NCBI RefSeq assembly: GCF_001425835.1
Contig: NZ_LMDP01000004.1
Coordinates: 345,662 to 409,661 of the forward strand
DNA length: 64,000 bases
Direction of reading: 5' to 3'
Origin: Afipia sp. Root123D2
GTDB lineage: Bacteria; Pseudomonadota; Alphaproteobacteria; Rhizobiales; Xanthobacteraceae
The translations under genes were made by a program, and so were the position numbers. The notes under the pieces are model-generated. The model was not told the origin of the DNA and did not search any database. It saw only the letters and a list, made by a program, of their open reading frames with translations. Of the stretch, positions 60,720 to 64,000 are shown in pieces (position 1 is the stretch's first letter; each line of letters begins with the position of its first letter).

Positions 60720-62132
60720 ATGAGTCGCAATCGGCGCGCGAAAATCGTTGCAACGCTGGGGCCGTCCAGTTCGTCCCCTGAAATGATCCGGCAGCTCTAT
60801 GATGCCGGCGTCGACATGTTCCGGCTGAATTTCAGCCACGGCAGCCATGACGACCATCGTGCTCGTTATGATGCCATTCGTGCCGTGGAGCGCGATGTCG
60901 GCGCGCCGATCGCCGTTCTTCAGGATCTGCAGGGACCCAAGATTCGTCTTGGCGCACTGGAGGGTGGCAAGCAAACGCTTGCGACCGGGGACACCGTCAA
61001 ATTCGTGCTGGCGTCGACCTCGCCCGACGGAAAAACCCTGCCGCTTCCGCACAAGGAGGTGTTCGAGGCGATCATGCCCGGCCAGCAGCTTCTCATTGAC
61101 GATGGCAAGGTCCGGCTGTCGGTGAGCGGATTAGGCGATCACACGATCGAGGCAAAGGTCATCGCCGGGGGGGTGGTCAGCGATCGCAAGGGCGTCAATC
61201 TGCCGGACACGTTGCTGGCGCTGTCGCCAATCACAGAAAAGGATCGACGCGATCTCCAGTTCGGTCTCGCACTTGGAGTGGACTGGGTTGCGTTCTCGTT
61301 CGTGCAGCGCGCCTCGGATATCATCGAAGCACACCAGCTTGTCGGCGGACGGGCAGGTGTAATGGCGAAGATCGAGAAGCCGGCGGCTTTGTCTGGGATT
61401 GCGGATATCGTGTCGCTGTCGGATTCGATCATGGTTGCGCGCGGCGATCTCGGCGTCGAGATTCCGCCGGAAGACGTTCCAGGCGCGCAGAAGGATCTGG
61501 TCAGGCTGTGCCGCCTGGCAGGCAAGCCCGTCATCATCGCCACCCAGATGCTGGAATCGATGATCTTAACGCCAACGCCGACCCGCGCCGAGGCATCCGA
61601 CGTCGCCACTGCAATCTACGACGGTGCGGACGCGGTGATGCTGTCGGCTGAATCCGCGTCGGGGCAGTATCCGGTCGAAGCGGTCGCGACGATGGATCGC
61701 ATTATCGCGCGGACTGAGCGCCACAAGGATTATGCGCAGATCATCGCTGCGCTGCATCCGGAAACTGATCCGCTGCCACAGCATGCGATTTCAGCCGCCG
61801 CGGCGACTGTCGCCAGTGACATCGGTGCGGCCTGCATCGTCGCGTTCACGTTCAGCGGCACCACGGCTTGCCGCATTGCCCGACAGCGATCGCGTACGCC
61901 GATCCTCAGCGTTACGCCGCATGAATCGATCGCGCGGCGGCTCGTACTGGTTTGGGGTTCGCGCAGCATCCACTCCGATGACATCGCGACCTATGATGAG
62001 ATGGTCGAGCAGGCGGTGCATCACGCGCGTGAGAGCGGCTTGGCCCAGCCCGGTGAAAACATCGTTGTCGTCGCAGGCGTCCCGTTCGGGATGTCGGGCT
62101 CAACCAATAATTTGCGCGTCGTCACTGTCTGA
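60720..62132 (+). CDS. pyk: Pyruvate kinase
   Basis: Makes pyruvate and ATP from phosphoenolpyruvate. The 470-aa protein has RAKIVATLGPSSSSPEMIRQ at the start, FRLNFSHGSHDDH, LQDLQGPKIR, the catalytic signature VMAKIEKPAALSGI and MVARGDLGVEIP, and ATQMLESMI. Length and domains are normal. The ATG at 60720 (GAAGGGCAGGA upstream) is chosen over a GTG six codons earlier. Its place in a glyoxylate operon matches dedicated pyruvate kinases of tartrate/glycerate pathways, which pull glycerate-derived PEP to pyruvate. Confidence 0.95.
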   Translation: MSRNRRAKIVATLGPSSSSPEMIRQLYDAGVDMFRLNFSHGSHDDHRARYDAIRAVERDVGAPIAVLQDLQGPKIRLGALEGGKQTLATGDTVKFVLASTSPDGKTLPLPHKEVFEAIMPGQQLLIDDGKVRLSVSGLGDHTIEAKVIAGGVVSDRKGVNLPDTLLALSPITEKDRRDLQFGLALGVDWVAFSFVQRASDIIEAHQLVGGRAGVMAKIEKPAALSGIADIVSLSDSIMVARGDLGVEIPPEDVPGAQKDLVRLCRLAGKPVIIATQMLESMILTPTPTRAEASDVATAIYDGADAVMLSAESASGQYPVEAVATMDRIIARTERHKDYAQIIAALHPETDPLPQHAISAAAATVASDIGAACIVAFTFSGTTACRIARQRSRTPILSVTPHESIARRLVLVWGSRSIHSDDIATYDEMVEQAVHHARESGLAQPGENIVVVAGVPFGMSGSTNNLRVVTV

Positions 62133-62166
62133 GCGGTTCGACCCGGATTTTTTCATGAGAGGACCT

Positions 62167-62940
62167 ATGGCTCACTGGATGCGATACAGCGCGCATGGCG
62201 TCACCGGATTCGGGGCGCTCGACGGCGATACCGTCAGCGAATATTCCGGCGACATGTTCGATGCGCCGAAAGCCACCGGTCGCAAGCTGGCGCTTTCAGA
62301 TGTTCAGGTATTGCCGCCGTCGGAACCAACGAAGGTGATCGCGCTATGGAATAATTTCCACGCGCTAGCTGCCAAGCTCAATGTCGCGGAGCCGCCGGAT
62401 CCGCTGTATCTGATGAAAGCCAACACCAGCATCACCGCCCCCGGTGCGACGATCCCACGGCCGGCGTCCTATTCCGGCAAGGTTGTCTATGAGGGCGAAC
62501 TGGGCATTGTCGTCGGCAAGCGCTGTACCAACGGCTCGGAGCAGGAAGCTGCGAACGCTGTCTTCGGCTACACCTGTGTCAACGACGTGACTGCGGCGGA
62601 CATCATCTCGAAAGATCCAACCTTTGCGCAATGGGTCCGCGCCAAGAGCTTCGATGGCTTCGGCCCGTTCGGGCCGGTGATCGCGACCGGGCTGGATTCC
62701 TCGAAGCTCGTGGTGCGCACGATCTTGAACGGGCAGGAGCGGCAGAACTATCCGATCGCCGATATGATTTTCTCAAGCGCGCAACTCGTCAGCCGCATCT
62801 CGCATGATATGACGCTGTTGCCGGGCGATCTGATCTGCTGCGGCACGTCATTGGGTGTCGGCACGATGAAGGATGCATCGAATGCCATCGAAGTCGTGAT
62901 CGATGGCATTGGTACGCTGCGCAATCAATTCACGCAATAG
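62167..62940 (+). CDS. Fumarylacetoacetate hydrolase-family protein
   Basis: A 257-aa protein of the FAH superfamily (C-C bond hydrolases, decarboxylases and isomerases of 2-oxo acids). The metal ligands are in VVYEGELGIVVGK (Glu-x-Glu, about 111-113) and NDVTAADI (Asp, about 140), followed by KSFDGFGPFGPVI and the late GDLICCGTSLGVG. AGAGGACC precedes the ATG. The family includes acylpyruvate hydrolases and oxaloacetate decarboxylases, either of which would fit next to pyk; the substrate is not determined. Last gene of the gcl operon. Confidence 0.87.
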   Translation: MAHWMRYSAHGVTGFGALDGDTVSEYSGDMFDAPKATGRKLALSDVQVLPPSEPTKVIALWNNFHALAAKLNVAEPPDPLYLMKANTSITAPGATIPRPASYSGKVVYEGELGIVVGKRCTNGSEQEAANAVFGYTCVNDVTAADIISKDPTFAQWVRAKSFDGFGPFGPVIATGLDSSKLVVRTILNGQERQNYPIADMIFSSAQLVSRISHDMTLLPGDLICCGTSLGVGTMKDASNAIEVVIDGIGTLRNQFTQ

Positions 62941-62974
62941 AACTCAGCAGGCAGCGAGGAGGGCGCGGCGCGTG

Positions 62975-63703
62975 TTACTCGAGGATGCCTTCGCTGTGGG
63001 CCTCGACGTATGCCGCAAGGCCGAGCGTGTGATCGCGCGATAGTTTCATCGCGCGTTCGGTGTCGCGCTTTTCGATCGCATCGATGATCGCGAGATGATC
63101 GATCATCGAGCGCGTGGCGCGATCGTCGCGGCCGATGGTGATCTGACGGATGCCGCGGACGTGCAGCAGAATCTGCTCGGTCATGTCGACCAGCACCTGC
63201 GAGCCGGAGAGTTTCACGATCGTCTGGTGAAACTGGAGATTGGCGGATGAATATTCGCTGAGGTGGTCGGAAGGCTTGTGACCTTCGTTGAACCCTTGAA
63301 ACAGCGTGCGCAGACCCGCGATGTCGGCGTCGCTGGCGTTCAGCGTCGCCAGCCGCGCGGCCATGCTCTCGAGCGCGGCCCACGCCTGAATCATGTCGAT
63401 CACTTCGCGCTTGGTTTTCTTGAGAACCATCACGCCCTTGCGCGGAACCGATTTCACCAGTCCTTCGTGCTCGAGCATCACGATCGCTTCGCGCACCGGT
63501 GTGCGGCTGACGCCGAGCTGCTCGGACAACTGACGCTCGTCGATCCAGGTCGGCTCGGGGGAGGCGTAGATTTCCATGCCGAGGATTGCCTGCTTCAGCG
63601 CCTCGTAAGCCCGGGTCTTGAAAGTCTGCTCGGGAGCAAATCGTTCAACGACAAGTTCGGGGCTGGCTTTGGTGGCTGCGGCCCGTTGGGTACGTGGTTT
63701 CAC
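62975..63703 (-). CDS. GntR-family regulator, FCD (FadR) type
   Basis: A 242-aa regulator. The winged helix (about residues 29-98) has ERQLSEQLGVSRTPVREAIV. The C-terminal FCD effector domain (about 105-230) has the metal-binding Asp/His set spread over LQFHQTIVKLSG and IDHLAIIDAIEKRD to RDHTLG. Such domains sense small organic acids. The GTG at 63703 is chosen because AGAGAGA precedes it; a start at 63775 would add 24 residues. It converges on the gcl operon and may own the operator found at 52795 and 55948. The 158-bp gap to the right holds a weak palindrome ATCA-GTTATT-TGAT. Confidence 0.9.
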   Translation of the reverse strand: MKPRTQRAAATKASPELVVERFAPEQTFKTRAYEALKQAILGMEIYASPEPTWIDERQLSEQLGVSRTPVREAIVMLEHEGLVKSVPRKGVMVLKKTKREVIDMIQAWAALESMAARLATLNASDADIAGLRTLFQGFNEGHKPSDHLSEYSSANLQFHQTIVKLSGSQVLVDMTEQILLHVRGIRQITIGRDDRATRSMIDHLAIIDAIEKRDTERAMKLSRDHTLGLAAYVEAHSEGILE

Positions 63704-63861
63704 GGGGCAATCTCTCTTTCTGGTCAATGCGGCGCGATTCAACTGCAATCTTGTATCAGTTATTTGATCCACCACAGCCCAGAAGTCGAGGGCGGATAAC
63801 GTCGCCGCCGATGAAATAATGGGCCCCCGGGGCCAACTAAGACCCTGGAAAATCTCGCCTT

Positions 63862-64000
63862 TTAAGCCGTTCGCCGTTCGGCGTGGCCGCCCTTTAGAAT
63901 GTCGACAAGAGTTGTGCCGAGTCTTGCGGGGGACGGGGAGACGATGATGCCGGCGGCTTCCATGGCGGTGATCTTGGACTCGGCGTCGCCCTTTCCGCCG
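63862..64000 (-). CDS. Second succinyl-CoA synthetase alpha-like protein, C-terminal end (runs off right edge)
   Basis: The last 45 codons of a SucD-like protein, read leftward from the edge: [18 protein letters not shown], then [18 protein letters not shown] and a short polar tail. This is the typical C-terminus of succinate-CoA ligase alpha subunits and is different in sequence from the alpha-like subunit at 54081. Whether it is the housekeeping sucD or a second specialised ligase depends on sequence outside the window. Confidence 0.85.
   Translation of the reverse strand, partial: GGKGDAESKITAMEAAGIIVSPSPARLGTTLVDILKGGHAERRTA

Overview
The window looks like chromosomal DNA of a Bradyrhizobium/Rhodopseudomonas/Afipia-type alphaproteobacterium (order Hyphomicrobiales). 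The evidence is the GC-rich coding sequence, many families typical of that group (MucR, DUF6456, DUF5330, DUF1491, DUF2336, cycHJKL-type cytochrome c maturation genes, PleC- and FeuPQ-like kinases), REP-like intergenic palindromes with cores such as GTCGTCCCC and ATGCCCGGC, and CtrA- and CcrM-type sites at cell-cycle genes. I see no rRNA or tRNA gene, CRISPR array or intact insertion sequence.

Layout. 1-7.3 kb: edge of folP, a DUF4332 protein, a DUF853 (HerA-like) ATPase, an M20 peptidase, a class II aldolase and a GT-C glycosyltransferase. 7.6-16.2 kb: a membrane protein, MucR, a small DnaA-domain-IV protein with a DUF6456 partner behind a tandem operator, SufE, DUF5330, a DivJ/PleC-type kinase, a peptidoglycan-binding protein, DUF1491 and DUF2336. 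16.2-25.6 kb: a flippase/O-antigen-ligase fusion, small unknown genes, a TerC exporter, a DUF1254/DUF1214 pair, PBP1A and a YcgN-type Cys-cluster protein. 25.8-30.7 kb: an accessory stretch with a DHA2 transporter, a Cys-rich small protein, a RES/Xre toxin-antitoxin pair and the remnant of a gene-transfer-agent packaging locus. 30.7-45.6 kb: a FeuPQ-like two-component pair, an unknown 463-aa protein, ccmI-ccmE-ccmF-ccmH, degP, a second two-component pair and glnE. 45.5-52.6 kb: a PleC-like kinase running antisense into glnE, an SDR, a CDF metal transporter, an MDR oxidoreductase and a nitronate-monooxygenase-like enzyme.

52.8-64 kb is the most interesting block. It is a catabolic locus with a divergent succinyl-CoA-synthetase-like ligase (two subunits), a divergent IclR regulator, glyoxylate carboligase (gcl), hydroxypyruvate isomerase (hyi), tartronate semialdehyde reductase (glxR), a PanE-family reductase, pyruvate kinase and a fumarylacetoacetase-family protein, closed by a convergent GntR/FCD regulator and the end of a second SucD-like gene. 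Gcl, GlxR and Pyk describe glyoxylate assimilation through tartronate semialdehyde and glycerate. The CoA ligase plus a PanE-family reductase (the family of the oxalyl-CoA reductase PanE2 of Methylobacterium) suggest, as inference, that the glyoxylate comes from oxalate by way of oxalyl-CoA. The ligase promoter and the gcl promoter share an 18-bp operator (15 of 18 identical), so they are probably one regulon.

A second theme is cell-cycle control. Two perfect TTAA-N7-TTAA CtrA-type boxes lie upstream of unstudied genes (DUF2336 and a 62-aa protein). The promoter region of the PleC-like kinase holds seven GANTC (CcrM) sites in 117 bp.
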